Source: Dactylis glomerata
Taxonomy: Eukaryota > Streptophyta > Magnoliopsida > Poales > Poaceae
Direction of reading: 5' to 3'
Assembly: GCA_007115705.1 (NCBI GenBank)
Contig: QXEO01000876.1
Coordinates: 1,286,407-1,350,406 of the forward strand
Length of the DNA: 64,000 nucleotides
In this document: positions 37,024-48,260 of the stretch, in pieces
Layout: each line of letters begins with the position of its first letter
Numbering within the stretch: position 1 is the stretch's first letter
The notes under the pieces: model-generated
Database searches by the model: none
What the model was told of the DNA's origin: nothing
What the model saw: the letters and a program-made list of their open reading frames with translations, nothing else
Made by a program: the position numbers and the translations under genes

Positions 37024-38016
37024 TCAGAGCTGGTGGCAGCTGCCCTCGAGCGGCGCGCCGCTGTGGCACTGGTTGTGCTCGTAGGGCTTGCAGCCGTGGC
37101 GCATCACGCCGTGGAGCTTGGGCAGCGGCCCGCAGAGCTGGTTGTAGCTGAGGTCGAGCGTCTGCAGCGTGGTGAGCTGCTCCAGCGACTTGGGCACGGT
37201 GCCCCTGATGCGGTTGTGGGAGAGGTCCAGGTAGGTGAGGTCCTTGGGGAAGATGAGCTTGCTGAGGTCGAAGTCGAGGTTGTTCCAGGAGAGGTCCACC
37301 TTGCCGATGGGCCGGCCCTCGGAGAAGATGTGGGAGGCGTCGCCGGTGAGCTGGTTGTGGGAGAGGTCGACGGTGTTGATCTCGTCCTGCGCGTCGTCGA
37401 CCGGGATAGGGCCGGTGAGCTGGTTGTAGGAGAGGACGAGGGACCGGAACTGGCCCTGGACGAGGCTGGCGGGGATGGAGCCCGTGAGCTGGTTCCGGCG
37501 GAGGTCCAGGGAGCGGAGGTTCGGGAGGTTGGCGAAGGAGTTGGGGATGGAGCCGGTGAGCTTGTTGTTGGAGAGGTCGACGGAGTCGAGGCTCTTGAGC
37601 CGGGCCAGGGACTCCGGGATGGGGCCGGTGATGTTGCTGTGGGAGATGGTGAGGAACTCGAGGTTGGAGAGGGCGGTGAGGCAGGCCGGGATGGTGCCCT
37701 GCAGGCCCGGGAGGCGGAAGAGGGAGAGCGACATGAGCGCCGTGAGCCCCGCGATGGCGGACGGGATCTGGCCGTGCACGTCGTCGGCGCCGTCGATGAA
37801 GACGTTGTTCACGCGCCCGGCCTCGTCGCACCGGACGTGGTCCCACCGGCAGGGGTCCGGCGACGCGGCCGTCCACGTCTTGAGCGTCGCCGGGTTGCCC
37901 AGCGACTGCTTCACCCGGAGCAGCGCCTGCAGGTCGCCCTGCTTGCCCGTCGGCGAGCAGTGCGCCGGCGCCACGACCAAGAGCGCCAGGAAGAAGAGCG
38001 GGAGGAAGGTCGCCAT
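37024..38016 (-). CDS. PGIP: Polygalacturonase-inhibiting-protein-like extracellular LRR protein
   Basis: Single-exon gene of 330 codons. Residues 1-20 (MATFLPLFFLALLVVAPAHC) form a signal peptide. A cysteine-containing N-cap follows (LLRVKQSLGNP, WDHVRCDE), then about ten plant extracellular LRRs of the type LxxLxLxxNxLTGxIPxx (for example SLDLRRNQLTGSIPASL, TVDLSHNQLTGD, YLDLSHNRIRGTVP), and a Cys-rich C-cap (LCGPLPKL, HGCKPYEHNQCHSG). This order and length are typical of PGIPs, cell-wall proteins that bind and inhibit fungal endopolygalacturonases and so support defence; the closely related FOR1-type LRR proteins act in floral development and cannot be excluded. High GC, as usual for intronless grass genes. 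A long inverted-repeat element starts about 510 bp upstream of the ATG. No defect seen. Confidence 0.92.
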   Translation of the reverse strand: MATFLPLFFLALLVVAPAHCSPTGKQGDLQALLRVKQSLGNPATLKTWTAASPDPCRWDHVRCDEAGRVNNVFIDGADDVHGQIPSAIAGLTALMSLSLFRLPGLQGTIPACLTALSNLEFLTISHSNITGPIPESLARLKSLDSVDLSNNKLTGSIPNSFANLPNLRSLDLRRNQLTGSIPASLVQGQFRSLVLSYNQLTGPIPVDDAQDEINTVDLSHNQLTGDASHIFSEGRPIGKVDLSWNNLDFDLSKLIFPKDLTYLDLSHNRIRGTVPKSLEQLTTLQTLDLSYNQLCGPLPKLHGVMRHGCKPYEHNQCHSGAPLEGSCHQL

Positions 38017-38522
38017 TGTGGCTGGCTAGCTGAGCTGAGCTCTGGAGCTGAAGGTGGCTAGAGTGGTGAGTGTGGGAGTGATGAGCTCGCTCGGTCTGGA
38101 GGTGGTATTAAAAGGCCGTGAGGTGAGGGGATAAATGTCCCAGATTACTTTTTTACCTGACTGCCATTGAACCGGGACGTGCTCAAATGCCGAGATGCCG
38201 CAGCATCGTGGCATGGCGCTGGAAACGGAACCATTCCGATGGATGAATCCCAGATTGCAACCGGACAAGGAGATGGGAAGCATCCCAGTGGGTTCGGCTC
38301 CGCCATTGGGGCGTGCATGATTAGCATGTGGAGCTCCCAAACCTAGGCTTTCGCTCCTCTGTTTTCCGGCGTCCACATATCGGGCCGCAACCCCGGATCG
38401 TCACGTACCGGTATTAATTCGTGTGCATGTGCTCGCTGATCTCCGGAACAAAAGACCGGCGTCGCCTAGCGTCGCTGTTTGCTTTTTTTTTTGTCAACTT
38501 GAGAACAACAAGCTTTTTTTAA

Positions 38523-40212
38523 GAGTAAATTCCAGTTTTTACCCCCTAATTTTATTTTTATGCTAATTATCCCATTTAGCAAATTTTTATCCAAATTATC
38601 CCCATTTAGCAAAAAGTTTTGCCAATTTTTACCCCCTCTAGAATTTTATGAGTTTTTTATGGCTGGGTCTCGGTCGTCAGGTACATGTGTCATGCCACTA
38701 TACGGCTTTGTTCGACGGATTTTTCCTTGGGTTTTCTCTGATCGAATATTCATGATTGAAATCCCTCTGAAATTGTGCAGGACAAGGCAACAGTTGTCGA
38801 TGGGAGGGACTCAGCGTGGGGGATCATCGAAGCCAGAGATCGAACTGTACTGCAACCTCGTCCTATCCCCATTCGTTCTGAGTCTCCCATCTCTTCTCAT
38901 CTGGTTATATTTGCGTAGAGGGTTAGGAATACGGATCGATCTAAGGGTATTCCTGATCGTTTAGGGATTGCATGTGTCAACGAGATTTTGGTCTCAGATT
39001 TCTTAGCAATGCCACCACAACGTGCTTTATTTCAATGCACAACAGGCCGTGAGACTAGACAGTGATTTTGGCCGAAATTACTAGCAGAAGTTTTTTTAGA
39101 AACAGATGCCCGGCCTCTGCATCAGAATGATGCACACGGCCATTTTTTAAACAACAAGTATTTGTTTACAATGAGACAAAGTATGATATGATTCTCAAGG
39201 ATCACATAGCGTGGCAACATGGACGAGTCAGCGGAAAAATGAATACATAGACACCCTACGCATCTTGTATTCTATTAGTATGCCGCCAACCACCCTGGTT
39301 GAAGATAGCCCGAACGAGCGTCATCAACCGGGTACACCCAGTATCCATCAATTGCCGCTGATACTCTGGAAGGAGATAGGACCACATATGGATCCAATGA
39401 GTAGCTATGTGCATAACCTGCAAAAATTGATCATGACCAGCCCTGTTAAAAATAACTTCATTACGATAATTCCACATTACTAGCAGAAGTTACATGTACT
39501 GAATTACTAGAGGATCATGTTAGGGAAGTATGGATAAAAACTTGATTGTGGCTACGTGTTATACTTTTATCCTATGGTCCCATTAGTATTTCCATACTCG
39601 TCAGTTTCTCTCTGTTTTTTATCATATGAAAGTGCAAAAGCAGATTCAGACTAACCACCGTGCACAGTTCAATAAAATATAATCATGTTCAACACTTCAT
39701 TTGTTTGCACGGGTGTATTATCTCTGTGTTTTTAATATCTATGTTTCTATGCCTTTCCTCGTCTTGTGCTAGTTTTGCTATATCTAAGTGTTAACAGAAC
39801 TAAACCATGAATATTCTCTCAGGTCTCTGTTTATATGTACTTATAGGTTAATTGTGATTTCAACTACTAATTACTAATTACACATATCAGATGGCATTCG
39901 ACATGTGGAGTGTTAGTTACATTTGTCATGACCGTGTATGTGGCAATCTAGAGACATAGATGATTGACAAGGATTATATCAGTTTTTTAGAATATTCGTG
40001 GCATGACATGTGTACCTGACAACCATTGAACAAAGCCGCATACGTGGCATGACACGTGTATAGGGACCTAGCCGTTAAAAAGCTCACAAAATTCTAGAGG
40101 GGGTAAAAATGGGCAAAACTTTTGCTAAATGGGGTAATTTGGATGAAAACTTGCTAAATGGGGTAATTAGCGTCAAAAAATTGAAAATAGGGGTAAAAAC
40201 TAGAATTTGCTC
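38523..40212. mobile_element. Mutator-like element with long terminal inverted repeats
   Basis: The left end GAGTAAATTCCAGTTTTTAC pairs with the right end, read in reverse as GAGCAAATTCTAGTTTTTAC. Pairing runs for about 130 bp (38523-38650 with 40083-40212) and continues through a further block (GTGTCATGCC, CGGCTTTGTTC). TTTTTTAA directly abuts both ends (38515-38522, 40213-40220), in line with an 8-9 bp target duplication. No transposase frame was recognised inside, so it is non-autonomous. It carries a LINE fragment. Confidence 0.8.
39093..39475 (-). mobile_element. 5'-truncated LINE inside the Mutator-like element
   Basis: A 16-bp duplication, ATTACTAGCAGAAGTT, brackets it (39077-39092, 39476-39491). 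The T-run at the left is the poly(A) tail of a minus-strand LINE. The frame at 39477-39256 encodes a C-terminal ORF2 tail (MWNYRNEVIFNR, IFNQGGWRHTNRIQDA) typical of plant non-LTR reverse-transcriptase proteins. The catalytic domain is absent. Confidence 0.85.
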
Positions 40213-40386
40213 TTTTTTAACAACAATTAGAGCTTGTTTAATCCAAGAAACAACTATACTACCATTCTACCAAAGAAATGCATGCCGATATGTCAACCTA
40301 TTGCATAGTAAAAAGTTTAAAACATACCTTAAACTCGGAGAGGTTAGCGAAATCAAACCCCGAACCCCTACTCCCTTAAATTAATA

Positions 40387-40510
40387 CTCTCTTCGTCCAA
40401 CAACAAGTGATGTGAATTTTTCTAGATTTAGATGTATATATATACTAAAATACATCTAGATACAAGCAAATTTAGACAAATCCACATCACTTATTTTAGG
40501 ACAGAGGTTG
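40387..40510. mobile_element. Stowaway MITE (124 bp), diverged
   Basis: Ends are CTCTCTTCGTCCAACAACAA and the diverged complement ending ACAGAGGTTG, with TA on both sides. The long inner arms (GATGTGAATTTTTCTAGATT) fold back. Confidence 0.8.
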
Positions 40511-40845
40511 TACTTTGAACTCTATTGTCTAACCATCATCCGGTTTAAGCTAGCAAATGATGACATGGCTAGGATTTGTGTCAGACATGGGCCCGGGAAA
40601 CTTACCTAGTTAATCGCATCGCGAGATCTAATTGTCACGCGATTGTGAGAGACAGAGAAGGGGATCGAGAAATTTGGATTCCATGCTACTGGCAATGGAG
40701 GGATTTCGGAGTGGGGCGGTGGAGCAGCGAAGCTCAGCGGAGGCGGACTGGAGAAATGTTGTGGTCTTCCGGTGCTTTTTGAGTAGCTACCTAAAGAAGG
40801 AGGGGCACAAAGTTGAAGTCACCGGTGTCATATCGGGGGAACCCG

Positions 40846-41269
40846 ATGGCGTACGAGTCGATGAAGCTATGCAACTACAATCCGAGGAGGAAGGCGCCCA
40901 GATGGATATCCTAGAGTGGAAAAAACCCATGGAGGAGGTTCTATGCCTGTGTTGATGCGATGGTGAGGTCTAGATTTTATGAATGTTATCTTCCATTTCC
41001 CTCGCCGCCCTCTCTCATTCATCTCTCCTTGTCAAATTGTGTAGAATGGAGCTGGTTGTGGGCATGTTGAATGGCATGATTCGCCATTGCCTAAGTTCTG
41101 GACAGACCTGCACGATGAAGTGTGGTTGCGTGCTGGAAGTGTTCCCCCTCAGTCTAAAGAAGAAGCAAAAAACGGAAGCAATGGTCCAGGCTCTACAAGT
41201 TCTTGTGAAGAAATAGCATGTATCAAGGGAAAATCTAAAAATCTTGTCTTTATTTGTCTGAATTTGTGA
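40846..41269 (+). pseudogene. GRF-type zinc-finger protein, broken by an in-frame stop
   Basis: Two exons, 40846-40962 and 41045-41269, join in phase (VDAM, then NGAGCGHVEWHD). The pattern NPRRKAPRWIS.SGKNPW, RRFYACVD and CGHVEWHDSPLPKFW matches the GRF zinc finger found in many grass proteins of unknown function and in nucleic-acid-processing proteins. A TAG at 40912-40914 interrupts the frame where the family usually has Trp (TGG), so the product would stop before the second half of the finger. An upstream start in another exon cannot be excluded. It may be a transposon-associated copy. Confidence 0.6.
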
Positions 41270-41372
41270 TAGGCTTAGTTTTAGGGAAGATGTTAATGTA
41301 GTAGTGTGATGTTTCTGTAAGTGGGAAGTGTATTGTTTGGAGACAGTAATGTTTATTCAATGAAAAATGCTA

Positions 41373-41625
41373 CTCCCTTTGTCCCAAAATATAAGGCGTC
41401 TAGGATTAGTCAAAAGTCAAATCCTACTAATTTTGAACAAATATTCAGAAAAATCTACATCTACAATATTGAAAAGACACATCGAGAAAATATACTTTAT
41501 GGTAATTCTAGTGATACTGATTTAGTATTGTGGATATTCATATTTTTGTGTATAAAGTTATTCAAACTTAAAGAATGTTGACTTTTGACTAATCTTAGAC
41601 GCCTTAAATTCTGGGATAGAGGGAA
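41373..41625. mobile_element. Stowaway MITE (about 253 bp)
   Basis: The left end CTCCCTTTGTCCCAAAATAT pairs with the right TTCTGGGATAGAGGGAA; TA flanks both. Subterminal arms (GGCGTCTAGGATTAGTCAAA) are repeated in reverse near the right end. Confidence 0.88.
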
Positions 41626-41779
41626 TATGTTTTGATGCAGTTGCAATGTTTCTATCATTTTGAGAGCACAATATTGCTAGCAAATTAATATGACATAAAC
41701 CTGGCATTTTCATTTCATAATATTGCAACATAGTTTTGCACATAGGCAGCTGGATAAAGAATATTGACAACAATTTAAT

Positions 41780-42361
41780 ATGACATAAACCTAGAAGATT
41801 CCAAAAGATCTGGAGGCAGGTTGTAGTTGCAGGCTTCTTCCTTGGAAGCTTAAAGGATGAAAAAGCTCTTGTTGCTGCAGGTGGAGCGGGTTGGTAAGGT
41901 GCTGCAGGTGGAGCAGTTTGAGAATGTGCTGCAAATGAACTAGCTTTCCCTTGCTAAAATTCATGTAAATAACAAATCCGTGTAATGCATCTAAAATCAC
42001 TGTAATTCATGTAACATGACAATAGTACCTCTTATGTCTCCCTTCTTTGGTTGTTTTCACTAGATAAATATCTGCTACTCCCGCGGGATAAATGTAGTCT
42101 CCCATATTCACACAATCACTGTCATTGTGTAAAAACAGCAAACCATTGGCATGATCTTTACCATGAAGAAGAAAGTAGAGCTTCATCTATTCCTTCAACT
42201 GCACATGATCTTTCAGAAACCCTTTCACTTCCTGCAAAGACAACTTGTCCCTCTCGATCTCTCGCATCTCTTCATCGCCCCCACATAATCCATATAGGAC
42301 CATGGCGGACAAACTGGCTTCCAATATGTAATCTCACATTCAAAGTCTCCTTGGGATCCAT
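41780..42361 (-). pseudogene. Remnant of a MULE-type protein (N- and C-terminal pieces)
   Basis: From ATG 42361 the frame MDPKETLNVRLHIGSQFVRH resembles the PB1-like N-terminal region of plant Mutator-like transposase genes. After a frameshift it continues as GGDEEMREIERDKLSLQEVK, with an in-frame TAG, and KLYFLLHGKDHANGLLFLH. A Pro/Ala-rich tail (TAPPAAPYQPAPPAATR, FKLPRKK) lies at about 41,940-41,830. No central transposase domain is present. Assignment rests on resemblance only. Confidence 0.45.
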
Positions 42362-45107
42362 GATTTTACTGAAAAACACAAATTTATGAACACACACTCG
42401 TAGAACAATATCCCAAAGAATCCAACACAAATCACTCCAAACGCCTCTTTACTACCACCAAAACAGCCGCCAATTTCTCCTCCTAAAACCCTACACCCGT
42501 GGAGAGACGACAAACAATGGCCGCAGCAGGAGGAAGATGATCGAGACCTTACCTTTGACTCCACAGTTCTTCGCACCTCACGATCGTCGCTGCTGCTGAT
42601 CAACTGCCGGTCGCCACGGCTCTCGCTGGAGCAAAGTGGTGGAATGCCACAGGATATCGATGGAGACGCTCGACTAGTTGGGTCGCACGCCTACGTCAGT
42701 AGAGAGGGTTGCGTGAGCCGCAATCCACCGGCCAAACTTCTTTTGGCCCAGACGCACGTCCCCTCCCCTGGCAATTCTGCTCTCCTTTGTGAAATCCCCG
42801 CCATGGTTAGTGAATCCTCCTTCGGGAATTGTCTTAAGGTTCAAATTAGACTAGGATAGCAGAGTTCGGAGTGTCAATTTGAAGAATTAAGAGTTTAGGG
42901 TTCGATTTCCCTAGTCTAAGTTTGATGTTTGTTTTATATATTTTTTGCATCTACCTATGTGGTGTTCATGGCCAACCAGAATTTACGCCTGGATATCTCG
43001 ATTCCTTTTGCATGGAAGCGCACGTTTTCATGCATTCTTCTCACCGGGGCCGGAACCGATGAAGGAAATGCGGTGTCTGCCACGGATCAACCCCTCCTGC
43101 CGTGGCACGTAGTCGCTCAGCAGCACGGAGAAAGCGCACGCATGGCACACACTGACTCTCTGACCCGAAACGAACAAGCTTGTAGCCGCCCTTTAGCTCG
43201 GCCTCGGTATCCTATCATAGCAGGCAGGCACGTCGATCTCGAGTCCTTCCCCGTTTCATCAGCGCCCCATGTGAGGCGCTGAATAATACGGCATGGAGGT
43301 ACGTGTCCGACAGGGTTCAGCCCGCGCACGAGACCGCATGTGGAGGAAAGAGGAGCGAGCTCGGCGCAGCGCATACATGCAGCGAGATCGAAAAGAAAAA
43401 AGGATTCTTTTGGCTTTCCCGGGCCGCATGCAGCAGCTTTGCATCTGTTCTCCGGAGCAACAGCCTCCAGCTGCGCGCCACATGGCCGTGGAGATGCTGC
43501 TTCGCTGGTCGTTCCTTCCGCCGAGAAGAGTTCGGCGAGCGTGCGTGCCGTGCGCGAAAGATCATCAGCTCTAGTGCTCTACGCAGCTTTCTTTTTAGCT
43601 GCACGGAGGTAATACGTGGGGTCGGTGAATTAGGGCGTGTGTAAAACGAGCCGACGTGACAATGCGATCGGTCGAAAGGGACGATCGAGTATCTTACTAA
43701 CTGTGGCAAGATTTGGAGTCTACACTGGATCGATGTTAAGCGAGTGAGGGAGTGAGTGAGTGACAACTAGCAAGTGGCTGGCGGGTTTATCACGTGCCCT
43801 GTAAAAAGTAGAACCACTAATGGCTGTCTCCCTGTGCTGCGCCGCAGCGCGCAGGCCGAAGCGAATTCATACTACGCAGGGCAGGGGTAGGGAAAAGATA
43901 GGTTAATTGCCGGCGTCCACGGCCCTCTGCGTTCTGCCGGGCCACCGCCCTCGCTGATCACATGCCCGCCCGGCCAAACAAAGAGACCGCCCCGGCCAGG
44001 CAGATCGATCGATTCGCTCCGTCCTCCGCCATTATTACTACCGATCCATTCGAGCCAATCACTCATTCGTGAATCATACGCACCACGCCGCGGGCGATTC
44101 AGTCCATATGCCACAGGCTCACGGGTGACTTAGTTCGCTGCAATCATTCTGGGGTCCAAAAATCCTTAACAAATAACTCAGAGGATCTTTTTTTGGTAAA
44201 ATTTGTTTGAGCCCAAATCGTAGTGTTTGAATTGGGGAAAAAACGTTTGAACTCATAATTCTTGTTCCGCTGCCGCTTGCTGAGCCCACCTTGTCAGGTT
44301 TACCTGTTATTCTAACAGAACTAGACTTTGTCAGCGTTAGAGTTCCGTTGCCACCGTCTGCTTCCCTGTTCTGTCGTCCTCCCCTGTTCTGTCCGCCCGC
44401 CCAGCTCGCCGTCGACCCCTCGCCGTCGCTACGCCGGAATCGAGCTCGTCGTCGCTTCGCCGGAATTGAGCTCCCCGTCGCTGAAACCACCCTGGTGCTA
44501 GGATCTCCCACATAGTGGCAAGGGCTCCCCAGGTCGCAGTTCCGGCTCCTCCCTTCCCCCATAGATCTGAGCTCCCCAGATAGGAGATCTATAATCGCTC
44601 CCTCTAATGTCTCTAATGGAAGCGCGGCACCAATGGAAGCGCGGCAATCTCAGAGGAGATCGGCTAGCTGTCTCTAATGGCGACGGCGGCGGTGGCCGTT
44701 CCTGTGGACTTGGTGGCGGAACCTCATGAACATCTTGTTTCTTGTTATGTTAATTTTCACCGAATTCATCTCTGTAAATGAGAATCTCAAAAATGAAGAA
44801 CAATAAATGTAGATTTCAGATCTGAAATTTACAGGAGAAACACTAAATCTGAAAGTTCATAATATTTGGTTGCTTCAAACTTACAGAAGCTAGTTAGTAA
44901 CACAAAAGGCGGCTTTAGCCTTGTCTATACAAAAGCTATTCTTCAGAGTTAGTCTAACACTAACTATACTTAACTGAAGAAACTAGGGGAGAGTAGCCTT
45001 CTTGGAAGTTGGCATACCAAAATGCTGCGAAGGGCTAAAGTTCATTGCTAAATCATCCGGAACTGAACGATTTCCCTTTCCGCCTAACTCCTGCTGCTTT
45101 TCTCCAT
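42362..45107. other. Intergenic, no gene recognised
   Basis: Many overlapping short frames on both strands (43,117-43,770 and 44,119-44,562) and GC-rich patches. No motif, splice structure or element end could be supported. Confidence 0.4.
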
Positions 45108-45671
45108 TCAGCATGCACGTCGTGGCTTCCCCTTCCTCGGGCGGCTGCGCTCACCCTTGGGGGAGGAGGGCTTTCCGCGCTTCTGGCGGAAAAGCGTCTG
45201 GTTGAACCTGACCAGCAGCGCCGCCGCGAGGCATTCTTCAAACAAGTAGTACGGCAGATCTTGATAGGTGTCGTATTTCCTGGTGAACCGCAGTCGCAAT
45301 GATAGATCAGTGTAGTTGTGGTTCGCCGGCGGCGCATAAGCACGCTATATCGTAGAACTCGATATGGACCGCTTCCTCGCCCGCCGCAAGTTCTTGTTGG
45401 TCTTCGACGCCGGGAAGGCGGTGAATGGCCGACGACGACGCTTCCCCAGCTTACCCCACTTCAGCTTCATAGCCCTTATCTCGGACAGAGCCGGTGAGCA
45501 TCTAGACCTTAGAGAAACCCTCCTCCCCGCCTGCAACGCCCCCGCCGACAACGCCAACTTGGGGAAGTTCATGACAGCCGCTATTGGCACCTGCACACCG
45601 GCTTTGACAAGGCAAGTCATTGCCTGCCGGATGGGGGCTTGATATTGGAGCGTCGGCGGCGGCGGTGCCAT
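45108..45671 (-). pseudogene. Unknown ORF with one in-frame stop
   Basis: The minus-strand frame runs from ATG 45671 (MAPPPPTLQYQAPIRQAMTC) to TAG at 45347-45345, then stays open in the same frame (RAYAPPANHNYTDLSLRLRF, then YYLFEECLAAALLVRFNQTL) to a stop at 45108. Continuity of style on both sides suggests one original frame of about 187 codons hit by a nonsense change (CAG to TAG would fit). It is basic and Arg-rich, and I do not recognise it. It lies about 200 bp from, and divergent to, the gene at 45874. Confidence 0.45.
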
Positions 45672-45873
45672 GAGCTACGGCGAGCTTTAGGGTTGGGACT
45701 GTGAAGTGGGGAGTGAGATAGGGGAGGAAGACGCGTAGCAGCCTTAATCTGCCCCGTAAATAAAATAACAGTTGTCCATGTTTATCTAATTGGGCTTTTA
45801 CTTCATTTTTCTGGGTCCACTGTCAGTTAGACTGGGATTGCTATATGGGGTAAAGTACTAGATACCTCTACCC

Positions 45874-48260
45874 GTGGCGACCTCAACCCTAAATCACATT
45901 TCCAGTCGCCTTTCTCCCAAACCGGCGGCTGCTGGGGGTTGGCCGCCCCGCCCACAGCAACTGCTCGAACCAACGCCGGCCGGGTGGCGTTCGACCTCCA
46001 CGGCGTCCTGCACGCAGGAATCCCTTCTCAAGGTAAGTGTAGGGTTTTCCCGTACGGATTGCCCAATGCTCCGATGTAGCACTAGTTCAAGGGGCGGCAC
46101 TAGTTCAAGGGGAATGTTCCAAAAATATTTCTACTTCTGTAATGATAGTTCAGTAATTTCGTAATTGATATTTCGCAAAAGGAGTGGTTCATATGGTCAG
46201 TGAGCCTGCTTGATTGTTCTATAATCAGAACTATATGGTTGCTATGTATGTTGCCCAAACTTGCATGCCCTGCCAAAACATTGGTTACCTATTGTATTTT
46301 AGTCTTTGTTCGGTTCGGTTTGTTGCCAAAATATTTAAAATGATTGAATGGGTGCTCTTATTCCAGTTTAAATTGTGTTGTATCTCGGACACAACATTAC
46401 TCCATTGTGTTAAAAGGGGAAATCTAGGACATGCTCTTGGTGGAGCTTTTAAAGCACTCTTGGAAGCTATGCAATACTACTGGATATATTGACATGTTCT
46501 TGTTGAGATGAATTTTAAATGATAATAGAAAGCTATGTCATGCTCTTGGTGATTTGTATATCAAATATTGCATTCCACCTCATGTTTTTTGGTGATTTTT
46601 AATTTGTTATTTAGACGAAGAATATAGATGTGATGGGTTATGGGGTGACGGCACCGTGAGTTTGACCTAGAATTCAAAATTGAGCTAAGGAAATAAAAAT
46701 CAAATCAAATCATTGGAAAACCAGCGCATGGAGTCATGGTATGTGATGTAGTATCTTGGAAAAATAGCAAACAGGGCATGCCAAGGATTCATAGGAACAC
46801 TCTTCACAAATTTGGCATGCTTTTGGGAGCTTACGGCACCGTGAGTTTGACCAAGTTTTTCCACATGCTTTTGAAATGGAGGTCAGTTTCCAATGATCAT
46901 ACATAGTTAGGACGTGCGCGTGGTGGAGCTTTTTAATTGCTATTGGAAGCTATGTAAAGCTATTGGGTTTAAAATCATGTTCTAGTTTACATATTATAAT
47001 TGAAAGCTTAGCCATGCTATTGGTTATTTCTATATCAAACATTGCAAGCTACATCATGCTTTTTGGTGATTTATAATTAATTATTTATAAGAAGTAAATA
47101 GATGTGATGGGTTATGGGGTTTAGGGCTCACGGCACCGTGAGTTTGACCTAGATTTCAAAAGTGAGCAAAATAAATACAAATAAAATCGAAAAAATGGAA
47201 AAACAGTGCATGGAGTCATTGTATGTGATGTAGTACCTTGGAAAAATACCAAACATGGCATGCCAAGGATTCATAGGCAAACTCTTCACAAAATTGGCAT
47301 GCTTTTAGGTCTTTCCAATGAGGTCGGATTCCAATGATTATACATAGTTAGGACATGATCTTGGTGGAGCTTTTAAATTGCTATTGGAAGCTATGTAATG
47401 CTATTGGTTATATTGTCATGTTCCTATTTTAAAATGATAATGAACTGTCCCTCACACAATTACAGGTTACAATGCAACATCATGAAGCATGCTACAACTG
47501 TCCCTCCGACGATGAGAACTGTGTGATTGAGCACAGTCCCAGGACTTACCAGTACCACACCCATCTAGGACCGGCGCTGACAGATGAAGGTAATAACTTA
47601 TACATGTCTGGTCATAGAATTTGAGAGATAGGACATATATCTCATTCATGAAATAATTCATGTAGGTCCCATCGTTAGGGGTATAAAAGGGGGGGCTCTT
47701 GACCTAGCACCTTGGGAGCTAAATAAAATCGTTTATGGAAATGATGTACCAATGTCTTATGTAAGGATAGGACTTCTCAAATTGCTCTCACGGAGGCTTG
47801 ATAGTGCTAATCTGGTGATCCCTTTGTATGTCTGCTCTGTCAAGAAGTCTCTGACAGCTAAAGGGAAGTCAAAGATGGTAAGATTTCATTGTGCACAGTG
47901 AATACTAACGTGTTTGCTCAACTGCATGACACCCTAGTATCTATACTATCATATCAGGTATTTTTGAAGTCGTACAGCCAGCTCTATCTCAAGCAGTACC
48001 TGGAAGCAGGAGATATTATGGTGCCAGCCTGCGCCGATGACCCGTATGCACCTGAAGGTGAAACTGAGCAGGATGTGCATTACGTCAAGCTTCGGATGGG
48101 CAACGATGGTCGTGCCCAGATTACAACTAACTGGAGCACGCTTGTGACCACCTCACGCATGTCTGTTGATGACATGGCTGTGTTCGAGCTTGAACCAGAT
48201 GAGGAAGTACTGTTTATCCATCTGATGAGTAATATGCCGATAGGTAAGCCAGTTAAGTGA
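45874..48260 (+). CDS. B3-domain-like protein, four-exon model, start uncertain
   Basis: Exons 45874-46032, 47466-47589, 47666-47877 and 47958-48260 join with GT-AG junctions and matching phase (265 residues if read from 45874). The last two exons carry a pattern like REM-type B3 DNA-binding domains: VIPLYVCSVKKSL, KMVFLKSYSQLYLKQYL, YVKLRMGNDGRAQITTNW, then DDMAVFELEPDEEVLFIHLM. Such proteins act as nuclear transcription factors. Exon 1 has no ATG: its frame opens at GTG 45874 after an upstream stop, so translation may start at ATG 47472 in exon 2 or the start may be lost. A donor-like GATAG|GTAAG at 48243 could add a further exon. Family call by eye. Confidence 0.5.
46427..47440. repeat. 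Three-copy tandem repeat in an intron (units about 480 and 445 bp)
   Basis: Blocks starting AGGAC(A/G)TG and TGGTGGAGCTTTT recur at about 46,427, 46,909 and 47,353 (third partial). Each full unit contains AGATGTGATGGGTTATGGGG and CGGCACCGTGAGTTTGACC. Copies are diverged by substitutions and indels. All lie within intron 1 of the B3-like model. Confidence 0.85.

Noticed and set aside
36952..38061. Long ORFs (369 and 326 codons) overlapping the PGIP-like gene on the other strand or frame
   Set aside because: Shadow frames of a GC-rich coding sequence; low-complexity translations without any motif.
43117..44562. Cluster of overlapping 80-149 codon ORFs
   Set aside because: All strands and frames are open together, typical of GC-rich noncoding DNA; no homology recognised.
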